Shown: positions 22,653 through 30,678 of the stretch, piece after piece
Numbering within the stretch: position 1 is the first letter of the stretch
Layout: the number at the start of each line of letters is the position of its first letter
Source of the DNA: Armatimonadota bacterium
Lineage (GTDB): Bacteria; Armatimonadota; Armatimonadia; Armatimonadales; Capsulimonadaceae
Assembly: GCA_025354405.1 (NCBI GenBank)
Contig: JANXMY010000187.1
Coordinates: 1-43,305 of the forward strand
Length of the DNA: 43,305 bases
Reading direction: 5' to 3'
The notes under the pieces: generated by a model
The model's input: only the letters and a program-made list of their open reading frames with translations
What the model was told of the DNA's origin: nothing
Databases searched by the model: none
Position numbers and translations under genes: made by a program

Positions 22653-22713
22653 TGGTTATGACGTCCGCCTTTCACGTGGAAGATCGCCGGTTCGAGACCG
22701 GCAGGGGCTACCA
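22638..22713 (+). tRNA. tRNA-Glu (anticodon TTC)
   Basis: A 76-nt cloverleaf: acceptor GGCCCCT with AGGGGCT (first pair G-U), D arm starting GTCTAGTGG, anticodon stem TCCGC/GTGGA around loop CTTTCAC with TTC at 22671-22673, T arm GCCGG-TTCGAGA-CCGGC, discriminator A and encoded CCA. All arms fold. The 5' end overlaps the stop region of the preceding protein gene by 15 nt. Confidence 0.96.
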
Positions 22714-22721
22714 AGAAGAAA

Positions 22722-22752
22722 AGAGAACCAGAAATGGTTCTCTTTTTTCTTT
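22722..22752 (+). terminator. Rho-independent terminator after tRNA-Glu
   Basis: AGAGAACC (22722-22729) pairs with GGTTCTCT (22736-22743) across AGAAAT, followed by a T-rich run. It starts 9 nt after the tRNA and may also serve cysC from the other strand. Confidence 0.9.
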
Positions 22753-22765
22753 TTCCAAAACTTGC

Positions 22766-23326
22766 TTAGTTACACCCAATTAAACCCCGCCGCTCCAGCT
22801 CCCCCAGAATCTGAGAAAGTGATTCGGCGATTGTATCACGATCTGTACGAACGGCGACCTCCGGGCTGACCGGGGCTTCATACGGGTCAGAAACACCGGT
22901 AAAATGCGGGATTTCGCCGGCCAGCGCTTTTTTGTAGAGACCTTTGACATCGCGCTCAGACAAAGCCTCCAGGCTTGCTTCCGCATAAACTTCCACAAAC
23001 GGTACCCCATTGGCATCATGCTCGGCGCGGACCTCGCCGCGAACGGCCCGGTACGGCGAAATCGCCGCCGTCAGCACAACAACCCCGTTCCGGGCCAGAA
23101 GGCGGGCGACGTAGCCAATGCGCCGGACATTGATGTCGCGGTCTTCTTTGCTGAACGTCAGCCCCTTGGAGAGATGTGTGCGCACCTCGTCGCCGTCCAG
23201 AAGCTCGACGGGATAGCCGCGGTCCCGAAAGATATCTGCCAGCGCGCTGGTCAGTGTAGATTTGCCTGACCCCGAAAGGCCGGTCAGCCAGAGTGTAAAG
23301 CCTTGATGCGTGCTGCTATCGATCAT
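22766..23326 (-). CDS. cysC: Adenylyl-sulfate (APS) kinase
   Basis: A 186-residue protein with the P-loop GLSGSGKST near residues 16-24, then [27 protein letters not shown] and [12 protein letters not shown], all typical of APS kinase. It phosphorylates adenylyl sulfate to PAPS, for sulfonation or sulfate assimilation. The start at 23326 overlaps the coaE stop as ATGA; the longer open frame upstream runs antisense-like through coaE and is rejected. No cysD/cysN gene lies nearby, so a sulfonation role is as likely as assimilation. Confidence 0.94.
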   Translation of the reverse strand: MIDSSTHQGFTLWLTGLSGSGKSTLTSALADIFRDRGYPVELLDGDEVRTHLSKGLTFSKEDRDINVRRIGYVARLLARNGVVVLTAAISPYRAVRGEVRAEHDANGVPFVEVYAEASLEALSERDVKGLYKKALAGEIPHFTGVSDPYEAPVSPEVAVRTDRDTIAESLSQILGELERRGLIGCN

Positions 23327-23910
23327 AGTGAATCCCAAAACTCCTGTACTTGGCGGCGCGTATCTTCCAAACTTCCGTCGGTCATAATAACAACGTCCGC
23401 GCGTGCGATTTTTGCGGAAATCGGCCACTGAGCCGCGATCTGACGCCGCGCTTCCGCTGCGCCGATGCCTTGACGTATTTGAAGGCGCGCAATTTGATTT
23501 GCTTCCCCACAAGCGACGACTACAACCGCGTCCACCAACCGCTCCAGATCAGCCTCAAAAAGCAAGGGGATTTCGGCGATGGCGATCCCGGGGCCTGCGT
23601 TATGCCACTCTGTGATCTGCAGCTCTAATGCTGCGATGATCGCGGGATGGGTAAGTGCTTCCAATCGCGCTCGGGCCTGAGCATCGGCGAAGATAAGATG
23701 GCTCAGGGCACGCCGGTCGATCCCCTCCCCCGTTGCATCGCGGCAGAGAGGGAATGCGGCGAGAACAGCCTGCGTCAGCTCCGTACCAGGGGCAAGCTGC
23801 GCACGGGCGATATCATCCGCACTGACTGTCAGCGCGCCCTCTTCGGCCAGCATCCGGGTCACTGTGCTCTTACCGGTGGCGACCCCACCGGTAATGCCAA
23901 AAATCTTCAT
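23323..23910 (-). CDS. coaE: Dephospho-CoA kinase
   Basis: A 195-residue protein starting [17 protein letters not shown], with the P-loop GGVATGKS, then [14 protein letters not shown], the [11 protein letters not shown] helix and [20 protein letters not shown]. It adds the 3'-phosphate in the last step of coenzyme A synthesis. The start at 23910 is set by the conserved N-terminus; the open frame continues far upstream through rpsA in another register without meaning. ATGA overlap couples it to cysC. Confidence 0.95.
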   Translation of the reverse strand: MKIFGITGGVATGKSTVTRMLAEEGALTVSADDIARAQLAPGTELTQAVLAAFPLCRDATGEGIDRRALSHLIFADAQARARLEALTHPAIIAALELQITEWHNAGPGIAIAEIPLLFEADLERLVDAVVVVACGEANQIARLQIRQGIGAAEARRQIAAQWPISAKIARADVVIMTDGSLEDTRRQVQEFWDSL

Positions 23911-23923
23911 AGGGCTCAAACTC

Positions 23924-23953
23924 GAAAAGCCCCTGCAGTTGCAGGGGCTTTTC
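23924..23953 (-). terminator. Hairpin between rpsA and coaE
   Basis: GAAAAGCCCCTGCA (23924-23937) pairs perfectly with TGCAGGGGCTTTTC (23940-23953). Read from rpsA on the minus strand, the stem ends in GCTTTTC, a short T-run. It is likely a terminator or attenuator; coaE starts 14 nt beyond. Confidence 0.85.
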
Positions 23954-23962
23954 TGGTGACAC

Positions 23963-25582
23963 TTACTCTTTTTCGGCTTCGCCTTCGGCCGCTGCCGGTT
24001 CGGCTTCGGACGAGGCGGCTGCCAGGTCCTTTCCGAAATGCTCGCCGAAGACATCCGCCAGGCTGGTACCGAATGTCTCTTCGCGCTGGGTCGCACGATA
24101 GTTCTTGAACTCTTTGTAGTCGTCTTCCGAATCGCCGCCGTAACCCGTGTCACGACCGCCTCGGCTTCCGCCACCACCACCACTGCGCTCGCGCCGCGGA
24201 CGGTCACGGGGCGGGCTGACCGCTCCGCCTTCGCGCTCGCCGACCACCGGTCGGCCATCACGCTCACCGCGGCCGCTGCGAACTTCACGTCCACGGCCAC
24301 CAGCGACATCCGGCTCCGGCACATAGGGCTGTGCCGTCGTCGATTCCAGGACACGCCGAATGGACAATGTCATTTTGCGCTCGTCGGCACGCATCTCGAT
24401 GATCCGGGCCTCGACGATTTCGCCGGGGTTGACCGCATCAGAGGGTTTAGCGATACGCCGCTCGGCCAGCTCACTCGTCGGAATAATGGCTTCAACGCCC
24501 TCTTCCAATGTCACGAATGCGCCAAACGGAACCAGACGGGAGATGGTCACTTTGACCAGATCACCGACTTTATACTTGTCGCCAATCTCTGTCCACGGAT
24601 CGGGCAGTATCTGCCGCAGGCCAAGGCTGATCCGGCCCTGATCCAGCTTCAGCTTCAGGATCATGACGTCCAGCTCCTGCCCGTTTTTCAGGACTTCGCT
24701 GGGATGATTGATTCGGGACCAAGACATCTCCGAGACGTGAAGCAGGCCATCGATGCCGCCAAGGTCAATAAACGCCCCATAGTCGGTCACACGACGAACG
24801 ATACCCTTCCGGACTTCACCCTCTTTGAGGGAGGCCAGCGTCTCATCTTTTTTGCTGCGCCGCTCTTCTTCCGTCGCCATGCGGTTGGACAGAACGACTT
24901 TACGTCGATCACGATCCACTTCGATGACTTTCAGCGGAATGCTCTGGCCAACATATTTGTCCAGGTTCTGATGCTTGAAATCACCTGAGCCGACGTGGGA
25001 CGCCGGAACGAAGCCGCGGATTCCCAGGTCAACAACCAAACCGCCCTTGACACGCTCAGAGACCATCGCGTGCAGGATTGTGCCATCGTTCATCGCCTCG
25101 ATGACTTTGTCCCAGGCCTTCTCGAAGTCCGCACGCTTTTTGGACAGCAGAAGCTGCCCTTCATCGGTGCGGCCGATTACAACTACCTTGATCTGCTCGT
25201 TGATCTTGACAACGTCTTCGATGTTTTCATAAGGCTCGCGGGAGAGTTCATTGGGCCGAACAATCCCTTCGCTCTTGCTGCCGACATCGACGAGAACGCC
25301 ATCTTTGTCAATATGGACGACCGTCCCAATGACAACGTCTCCTTCCGCCAGCTCTTTAAACATGCTCTCGAAATCCGATTGACTCATCGGTTGTTCTTCG
25401 CGCACGACCACCGGCGCAGCCACCGGGATGGGCGCTGGAGCTGGGGGCGGAGCAGCGGCTTGCGCCGTGCCATTAGCTTCGACGGCGGCAGGTGCCGTCG
25501 GCGGTGTTGTAGGGGGAGCCGTCTCCACTGCCACGGGGGCAGCCTGTTCATTGGTCATAACATCTTCGGGTGCGGCCGACAT
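23963..25582 (-). CDS. rpsA: 30S ribosomal protein S1
   Basis: A 539-residue protein with four S1 RNA-binding repeats (about 79-149, 166-235, 253-323, 338-410), each with the G-D-x-x-x-G-x-V pattern. S1 binds mRNA leaders and helps start translation. Against the six-repeat E. coli form it is short in repeats. It has an Ala/Pro-rich N-terminal extension (1-62) and an Arg/Gly-rich tail (about 423-485, with RGGR and GGGGG) before an acidic end. GAGGAG precedes the ATG. Leader sequence 25583-25663 contains a small GGACA/TGTCC hairpin. Confidence 0.95.
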   Translation of the reverse strand: MSAAPEDVMTNEQAAPVAVETAPPTTPPTAPAAVEANGTAQAAAPPPAPAPIPVAAPVVVREEQPMSQSDFESMFKELAEGDVVIGTVVHIDKDGVLVDVGSKSEGIVRPNELSREPYENIEDVVKINEQIKVVVIGRTDEGQLLLSKKRADFEKAWDKVIEAMNDGTILHAMVSERVKGGLVVDLGIRGFVPASHVGSGDFKHQNLDKYVGQSIPLKVIEVDRDRRKVVLSNRMATEEERRSKKDETLASLKEGEVRKGIVRRVTDYGAFIDLGGIDGLLHVSEMSWSRINHPSEVLKNGQELDVMILKLKLDQGRISLGLRQILPDPWTEIGDKYKVGDLVKVTISRLVPFGAFVTLEEGVEAIIPTSELAERRIAKPSDAVNPGEIVEARIIEMRADERKMTLSIRRVLESTTAQPYVPEPDVAGGRGREVRSGRGERDGRPVVGEREGGAVSPPRDRPRRERSGGGGGSRGGRDTGYGGDSEDDYKEFKNYRATQREETFGTSLADVFGEHFGKDLAAASSEAEPAAAEGEAEKE

Positions 25583-25663
25583 AGTTTCGTAGTGCTCCTC
25601 AGCATTAGGACACGATTGTCCTGGATTAGTATTAGAATTTCGTAGTGGTCTTAGTTAAAAATT

Positions 25664-26491
25664 TTATTTTTGGCAAAGCGAACAGAAAACTGTTCCTCGT
25701 CCCGTAACTCGGATCCGGGTCAGCTCTGTCCCACAGGAAACGCACGGTTTCCCTCCCCGGTCATAGACACGAGGAACGAAGCGCCCAATCTGCCCATCAG
25801 CATCCACATAGTTGTCACTGATCGTCCCACCGCCCTCGGTGGCTTCGGTCAGGACGGCTTGAATCTCGCGATGCAGTTCTTTGACCTCTGGAGCTGTCAG
25901 CGAACCTGAGAGGCGAAGCGGCTGAATACCAGCTCGGTGCAATGACTCATCTGCATAAATGTTGCCAACTCCGGCTAAAACGGCTTGGTCCAGTAAAACT
26001 GCTTTAATCGCTGTTTTCGGACGCTTAGCCAGCCCCACTTGCAAATCCTGCACACTCCACTGTTCTGAGAGCGGTTCTGGGCCCATATCCCGAAGGGCAG
26101 GGTGCTCAGCCAGCTCACTTTCGGAGACAAGGCGTATCTCGCCCCAGGTCCACATATCATGGAACCGCAACTCCGCCCCATCATCCAGCGCGAAAGCCGC
26201 CGCGAGATATTTCGCATCCGGCTCATCCGCCGGGGTCAGAAGCAACTGTCCTCGCATATTTAAATGCAACAGTAGATAATACCCGGAATCCAACTTATTA
26301 ATCAAGTGTTTTCCGCGCCGCCCGACAGAAAGGATTTTTGCCCCCTGCAGACTTTTCTTGAACACATCCGGTTCGCAGAGAGTTCCCTTGATCATCTTGG
26401 CAACTTGCACCCGAGTTTCAGCGATCGTTCGCCCTACTAGATGCTTTTCCAAGCCACGACGCAGCGTCTCCACCTCCGGCAGTTCCGGCAT
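25664..26491 (-). CDS. mutM: Formamidopyrimidine-DNA glycosylase
   Basis: A 275-residue protein beginning MPELPEVETLRRGL with catalytic P2 and E3, K61 in GRRGKHL, the VGNIYADE motif and a C-terminal zinc finger of C250, C253, C270 and C273. It removes oxidised purines such as 8-oxoguanine and cuts the strand. Full length. It lies 22 nt after the ferritin-like gene and 81 nt before rpsA. Confidence 0.96.
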   Translation of the reverse strand: MPELPEVETLRRGLEKHLVGRTIAETRVQVAKMIKGTLCEPDVFKKSLQGAKILSVGRRGKHLINKLDSGYYLLLHLNMRGQLLLTPADEPDAKYLAAAFALDDGAELRFHDMWTWGEIRLVSESELAEHPALRDMGPEPLSEQWSVQDLQVGLAKRPKTAIKAVLLDQAVLAGVGNIYADESLHRAGIQPLRLSGSLTAPEVKELHREIQAVLTEATEGGGTISDNYVDADGQIGRFVPRVYDRGGKPCVSCGTELTRIRVTGRGTVFCSLCQK

Positions 26492-26513
26492 TTGATTGTC
26501 TTTCTAAATCGCT

Positions 26514-27923
26514 CTACCCGGAGGCAATTGTCTGGAACTTTGGTATCACCGGATTGTCCGACCCGGCAACCGACGTGCTGGGCCGACCAAGGATGTCCTG
26601 CACATAGCGCGGCCACCAGTCTACCTGTGGGGCAAGCAGGCGCCGCGAATCGAGAGTGGGAGTAGAGCGTCCGATGATCTCCCCCGCATTATCCAAAATA
26701 TCCTTCACCGTGCCCAGGTCGGGTTTAAGCCAGCGGCGTCCGATCTGTGCGTGCAGCACTTCATCCGCCCAGTCGAAGTCCTGGAAGTAGGTCGCCAGCG
26801 GGTCATTCGCCTGCTGGGCAATACGCCATTCTTCACGCTTGCCAGTCTTGCCATTCATTAGGCTCTGCTCGATATAGTAAAGGATCACGTGCCGTTCCAG
26901 CGGTGTCCGGTCCAGGTTCAGGTGCATTGACCAGCCGACATGGTTCGGATAACGGCTCCAGTCCACGTTATATTTGGCAAACCAGACTTCGCCCATCATC
27001 GAGTGCCGCGCTTCATCCCAAAGCTGGCGCCCCATGTCACGGTAATATTCCCACGGCTTCCCTTTGGTTTGGAGCACGATGCTCGACATCATCTCGGGAA
27101 CGTCCATCTCGTGGAAACGCTTGTACATCAGTGCCAGATTGCGCTCCTCAAAGTCCGCGGCCGGATCAGAGTAGACATCATTGGCTCGGTAGTGAAAGTT
27201 GTAAATATCCCCCGAGCGGGCGTCGCGCTTCGGATCAACATCGGCCACAAACTCGCCCAGCGCACGCGGTGCGGGCACAATCAGCCCAGCCGGAACCTCA
27301 TCGCGGCCGCTCACTCCCCCCGCCGCCACCAGATACGCTTCCAAATGTGCCTGCCAGGCTTGAGCCATCACTTGCGCCTCAGGAGACTGCGTTACGGCGG
27401 CTAACGCCTGCCGGCCCCAATCCAGCATCTGCGCCTCTTCGCTCACCGCCTGCCGCATAAACCGCCCCGTCGGGAAGTCGAAGACCGGGTTGACCGCCGC
27501 CAGATGCGCTTCATATGCCGCCAGCAGTGCCGGGCGGATGACCCCGAAGACACCAGTCAAAAACTCAACCGTGTTTTGCGCCCGAATTGTTTCATCCATC
27601 AGCGCCGCCAGTTTGTCGTCCGGGGCTTCATCAAGGAACAGTGGCGGGCGGCGCAGCTCAGCGACCCGCCCACGCAGGGCCAAGCTGTGCTCACTGTCCA
27701 AATACAGGTGCAGGCTGAGTGCGCCTTTGATCTCCCATTCCGGCGTCGGATTCATGAAAGCTGCTGAGATTTCGTACAGCCGCGCCTCAACATAGTTCAG
27801 CCGCCGCATCCGCTCGACGTTCTCATCTACGCCATAGCCGACACGCGTGGCCTCTTCGTAAGTCGCCAGCCCTGCCAGCGGGGGAATCCCAAGTTTCGTT
27901 TTTGCAAATTCGATGTCACTCAT
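26514..27923 (-). CDS. Ferritin-like-fold protein, function unknown
   Basis: A 469-residue soluble protein, mostly helical, with repeated acid/histidine helices. NYVEARLYEIS with LYLDSEHSLALRGR near the N-terminus, DEARHSMMGE (E304, H307) in the middle, and DWADEVLHAQIGRRW near the C-terminus are the E..ExxH-like patterns of diiron ferritin-like proteins. No named family by my reading. It follows the alcohol dehydrogenase gene by 24 nt and precedes mutM by 22 nt, so an oxidative or redox role is possible. A di-metal site is inferred, not shown. Confidence 0.65.
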   Translation of the reverse strand: MSDIEFAKTKLGIPPLAGLATYEEATRVGYGVDENVERMRRLNYVEARLYEISAAFMNPTPEWEIKGALSLHLYLDSEHSLALRGRVAELRRPPLFLDEAPDDKLAALMDETIRAQNTVEFLTGVFGVIRPALLAAYEAHLAAVNPVFDFPTGRFMRQAVSEEAQMLDWGRQALAAVTQSPEAQVMAQAWQAHLEAYLVAAGGVSGRDEVPAGLIVPAPRALGEFVADVDPKRDARSGDIYNFHYRANDVYSDPAADFEERNLALMYKRFHEMDVPEMMSSIVLQTKGKPWEYYRDMGRQLWDEARHSMMGEVWFAKYNVDWSRYPNHVGWSMHLNLDRTPLERHVILYYIEQSLMNGKTGKREEWRIAQQANDPLATYFQDFDWADEVLHAQIGRRWLKPDLGTVKDILDNAGEIIGRSTPTLDSRRLLAPQVDWWPRYVQDILGRPSTSVAGSDNPVIPKFQTIASG

Positions 27924-27947
27924 CTGTTTACTCGACTTTCTAGTGGC

Positions 27948-29060
27948 TTAAAATAGGATCACGCTGCGCAGCACATCCCCATGATGCATCGCTTCAAATG
28001 CTTCGTTGACGTCTCTGAGGGTAATTTTGCTCGTCACCATCTCGTCCAGCTTCAGCTTGCCGTCGAGATAAAGCTGGGCCAGGAGCGGGAAGTCGTGGGA
28101 TGGAAGGGCATCGCCGCAGTGGCTGACCCGCAAACCGGCTTTGTTCCAATAGACGCCGGTGGACATGTCGCCTAAATTCAGAGTTACCGCATCGTCGGCG
28201 GCGGGGAAGCCGATGGTGGTCGCTGTGCCGCCATAAGAGAGCATCTTAATCGCCTGCTCCGTGCATTTCGGAATACCCGTGGCCTCAAAGGCAAACTCAA
28301 CTCCGCCGTCCCAGCCATCCTCGGTCAAAGCCCGCACCTGAGCTACAGGGTCGCCAGTCGACGCGTTGACGGTGTGGGTCGCGCCGAACTCGATGGCCTG
28401 ACGCAGCTTGCTCTCGCTGACATCGACCGCGATAATCTGCCGCGCGTGCTGGAGCTTTGCCCCCTGGATGACCGACAGACCGACTCCGCCGCAGCCAATA
28501 ACAGCGACGCGGGCCCCGGGGAAGACAGGGGTCGTGTTCATCGCAGCCCCGACGCCGGTAACGACCCCGCAGGCGATAAGACAAGCTTTGTCCAGCGGCA
28601 TCTCTTTGGGCATTTTAATAGCGGCTTTGGAATGGACGACGGTGTAAGTGGAGAACGTCCCGCAGCGCAGCACTTGGGAGCAAACGGCGCCATCGCGCTT
28701 GCGCTTGATACGCTGACCGGGCCGCAGGGCCATATAGCAGTGGCGCGGGTCGCCGCGAAGGCAGGCAGGACATTGCCCGCAGGGAGCGCGGTAAGCCAGG
28801 ACCACCGGGTCGCCGACGGCTAAATGCGTGACACCTTCCCCAAGAGATTCCACATACCCTGCCCCTTCGTGCCCGAGCACGATGGGAAAGGCCATGCCGT
28901 TCCCCAGCAGGTTTTTGACAGTCAGGTCCGTGTGGCAGACACCGGAGGCGGCCAGCTTGACCCGCACTTCACCCGGGCCTGGATCATCCACAGTAATCTC
29001 TTCGATTTCGACGTCGCGACCGGGTTCGTTGAGGACGGCTGCATGGCCTTCGATGAGCAT
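27948..29060 (-). CDS. Zinc-dependent alcohol dehydrogenase (class III-like)
   Basis: A 370-residue medium-chain dehydrogenase. Catalytic zinc ligands are C42 and H64 (GHEGAG) with a later Cys in LIACGVVTGVGAA. A structural zinc loop has C94, C97, C100 and C108. The Rossmann motif is VIGCGGVGLSV. Length and the TGVGAAMNT segment resemble class III or mycothiol/glutathione-dependent formaldehyde dehydrogenases, but the substrate cannot be fixed. GGAGA lies 8 nt before the ATG. It is coupled to the ferritin-like gene and 79 nt after a response regulator. Confidence 0.88.
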   Translation of the reverse strand: MLIEGHAAVLNEPGRDVEIEEITVDDPGPGEVRVKLAASGVCHTDLTVKNLLGNGMAFPIVLGHEGAGYVESLGEGVTHLAVGDPVVLAYRAPCGQCPACLRGDPRHCYMALRPGQRIKRKRDGAVCSQVLRCGTFSTYTVVHSKAAIKMPKEMPLDKACLIACGVVTGVGAAMNTTPVFPGARVAVIGCGGVGLSVIQGAKLQHARQIIAVDVSESKLRQAIEFGATHTVNASTGDPVAQVRALTEDGWDGGVEFAFEATGIPKCTEQAIKMLSYGGTATTIGFPAADDAVTLNLGDMSTGVYWNKAGLRVSHCGDALPSHDFPLLAQLYLDGKLKLDEMVTSKITLRDVNEAFEAMHHGDVLRSVILF

Positions 29061-29139
29061 AAAAAAATCTCCAAACTAAGTTACAGAATTCGGTGTGTGG
29101 CTATTATAGACAATCGGACAAAGAGAGTCAACAGGCATG

Positions 29140-29532
29140 CTAAATGATATCTTCCGCTTTCTCAATTTTCTGGAGATAATCGGAGACAACATGCACCAAA
29201 TGTTCGGGGCTAAACGGCTTTGTAATGTATTCGTTGACCCCCACCGCGATTCCTTTCCGGATATCTTCTTCCTGCGCTTTGGCTGAGAGCATAATAATTG
29301 GCAGCGTCACCGTTTCCGGGTCGGCCCGCAGCGTACGCGCGACTTCATAGCCATCGATGCGCGGCATCATGATATCCAGCAGCACAAGGTCCGGCTTATG
29401 CTGCCGGATCTTCTCCAGTGCCTCTTCGCCGTTTACCGCTGCCATCATCTCATGTCCCTGCCGGGCCAGAATGAACTCCATCAGTCGAACAATGCTCGGC
29501 TCATCATCCACCACCAGTATCTTATACGCCAT
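29140..29532 (-). CDS. Single-domain response regulator (CheY-like)
   Basis: A 130-residue receiver with the acid pocket D9/D10, phospho-acceptor D53 in LVLLDIMMP, S83 and K105 in ITKPF. There is no output domain; the C-terminal helix ends in KIEKAEDII. It could act on the flagellar motor, a histidine kinase or another partner. AAGGAAG lies 8 nt before the ATG. No kinase gene is nearby. Confidence 0.93.
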   Translation of the reverse strand: MAYKILVVDDEPSIVRLMEFILARQGHEMMAAVNGEEALEKIRQHKPDLVLLDIMMPRIDGYEVARTLRADPETVTLPIIMLSAKAQEEDIRKGIAVGVNEYITKPFSPEHLVHVVSDYLQKIEKAEDII

Positions 29533-29901
29533 ATCAATACTTCCTTAAATTGATTGTACCTGAAACTAAGCTAGTCAGAACTGCCCCGGGTGCGCTGCCG
29601 ACCAAATTCCCTGTAGGAAATAATACGAAATAAGAACACTCCTAGGAAAGCACGATGCCCAGCCGAAAAAAACGAGGAGGGGGGAAACGCGAGGAGTCAC
29701 AGGAGCGGCGGCGATGCCTGTAAATTCGGAGACGGTGGGGGCGAAATTGGCGGCCAGCAGGACGCCCCTGCGCTCAGAGTTTTCATCGGTTGATAACCAG
29801 GATGCAGGGATGTGGATGGTGGTTTGCCAACCGAGATTTTTCGGTATAATACCAAACGGCGCTGCTTCCAAGCATGGTGTCTTAGAAAATGGGGAGACTC
29901 A
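29533..29901. other. Intergenic stretch with a probable promoter
   Basis: No credible gene: a 98-codon frame on the minus strand (29575-29871) and shorter ones on the plus strand have mixed composition and no ribosome site. A perfect TATAAT lies at 29845-29850 with a weak TTTGCC-like -35 16 bp upstream, suited to drive the small gene at 29902. Confidence 0.45.
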
Positions 29902-30081
29902 ATGAATAAAGATGTGGAAGGCCTGGTTTACGGGGCCAGCCTGGTATCAATCATCACGGCAATTTATCTGTTCGCGACCGGCAAGAAAGACACAGGCATT
30001 TTCGTCGGCCTGTGGGCACCAACGTTCCTGGGGATGGGTACGTTCTATAACAGCGTATCGCGGACTAACAGCGACGCTTAG
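29902..30081 (+). CDS. Small membrane protein (59 aa)
   Basis: A 59-residue protein from the ATG at 29902, which has GGGGAG 5 nt upstream; longer in-frame starts lack this. It has two hydrophobic segments (about 8-26 and 32-47) joined by a GKKDTG turn, forming a helical hairpin. No family recognised. It ends 3 nt before the convergent gene on the other strand. Confidence 0.7.
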   Translation: MNKDVEGLVYGASLVSIITAIYLFATGKKDTGIFVGLWAPTFLGMGTFYNSVSRTNSDA

Positions 30082-30084
30082 GCG

Positions 30085-30264
30085 CTACAGCTTTCCCTGC
30101 GCCGTGATCATCTCACGGCGCAGGAATTCCAAATAAATCCCCCCCATGGGACATTCCGGGTGATAATCCGCATAGGCTTCCGCCCACTCCGTCTCCCGTG
30201 CCAGCCCCAGCATGACGTATTCCTGCTCCGTCCAGACTTCCTCTGCTGCGTTTTCTTTGTACAT
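30085..30264 (-). CDS. Small acidic soluble protein (59 aa)
   Basis: A 59-residue frame, MYKENAAEEVWTEQEYVML... ending ITAQGKL. It is rich in Glu, Trp and Tyr, with a helix-rich make-up that looks like true coding sequence. The ATG at 30264 has only a weak ribosome site (AATAAG). It converges on the small membrane protein with a 3-nt gap and no terminator between. Function unknown. Its shortness means automatic gene calls may miss it. Confidence 0.55.
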   Translation of the reverse strand: MYKENAAEEVWTEQEYVMLGLARETEWAEAYADYHPECPMGGIYLEFLRREMITAQGKL

Positions 30265-30332
30265 TATGACTTATTGTAACACGGCGGTTTCAGTCTTTCA
30301 ACAGTAATTGTACGGGTTTCGCAAAAACTAAT

Positions 30333-30656
30333 TTACAGTGATCCGCTCTCACGGATCTGCTTGTCCGCTTCCCAGATTTCCGTCTCAGCAGCGCGCAGGT
30401 CGATCAGACGCCGGGCGATGGTTCCGGTGTCTACCTGACCCCATTCGAATTCGGTATGACGCCCACCCCGCTCCGGCCACTGGCCGACTTCGCCGGGCAG
30501 GTTTTTGAATTCGATCTCGCCCGGCATATTCGCGAGAGTATCCGCGAGTTTGAGGAATGCGGTGGATGCTGTTTTGATCTCAGCATTCAGCTTCAATATT
30601 TTATTTTCCGCGCGTGCTTTTTGGAGCAGCAACGCCCCCAGCTGTTCGTCGGTCAT
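30333..30656 (-). CDS. Hypothetical protein (107 aa), downstream of the low-complexity membrane protein
   Basis: A 107-residue soluble protein. The ATG at 30656 has GGGAGA about 7 nt upstream; the longer open frame extends antisense-like through the preceding gene and is rejected. The N-terminal half is a likely helix pair (QLGALLLQKARAENKILKLNAEIKTA), the C-terminal half has TIARRLIDLRAAETEIWEADKQI. A central segment GQWPERGGRHTEFEW is unusual. It follows the 651-residue gene by 22 nt and probably shares its transcript. Confidence 0.65.
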   Translation of the reverse strand: MTDEQLGALLLQKARAENKILKLNAEIKTASTAFLKLADTLANMPGEIEFKNLPGEVGQWPERGGRHTEFEWGQVDTGTIARRLIDLRAAETEIWEADKQIRESGSL

Positions 30657-30678
30657 GAGTTTTCTCCCTGGTGTTAAT

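Noticed and set aside
23327-24354. Long N-terminal extensions of cysC (to 23512) and coaE (to 24354)
   Set aside because: Both run through the neighbouring gene in another frame; the conserved N-termini start at 23326 and 23910, with an ATGA overlap for cysC.
24038-24988. A 316-codon plus-strand frame antisense to rpsA
   Set aside because: The opposite strand encodes clear S1 repeats; this frame has no recognisable domain and arises from codon bias.
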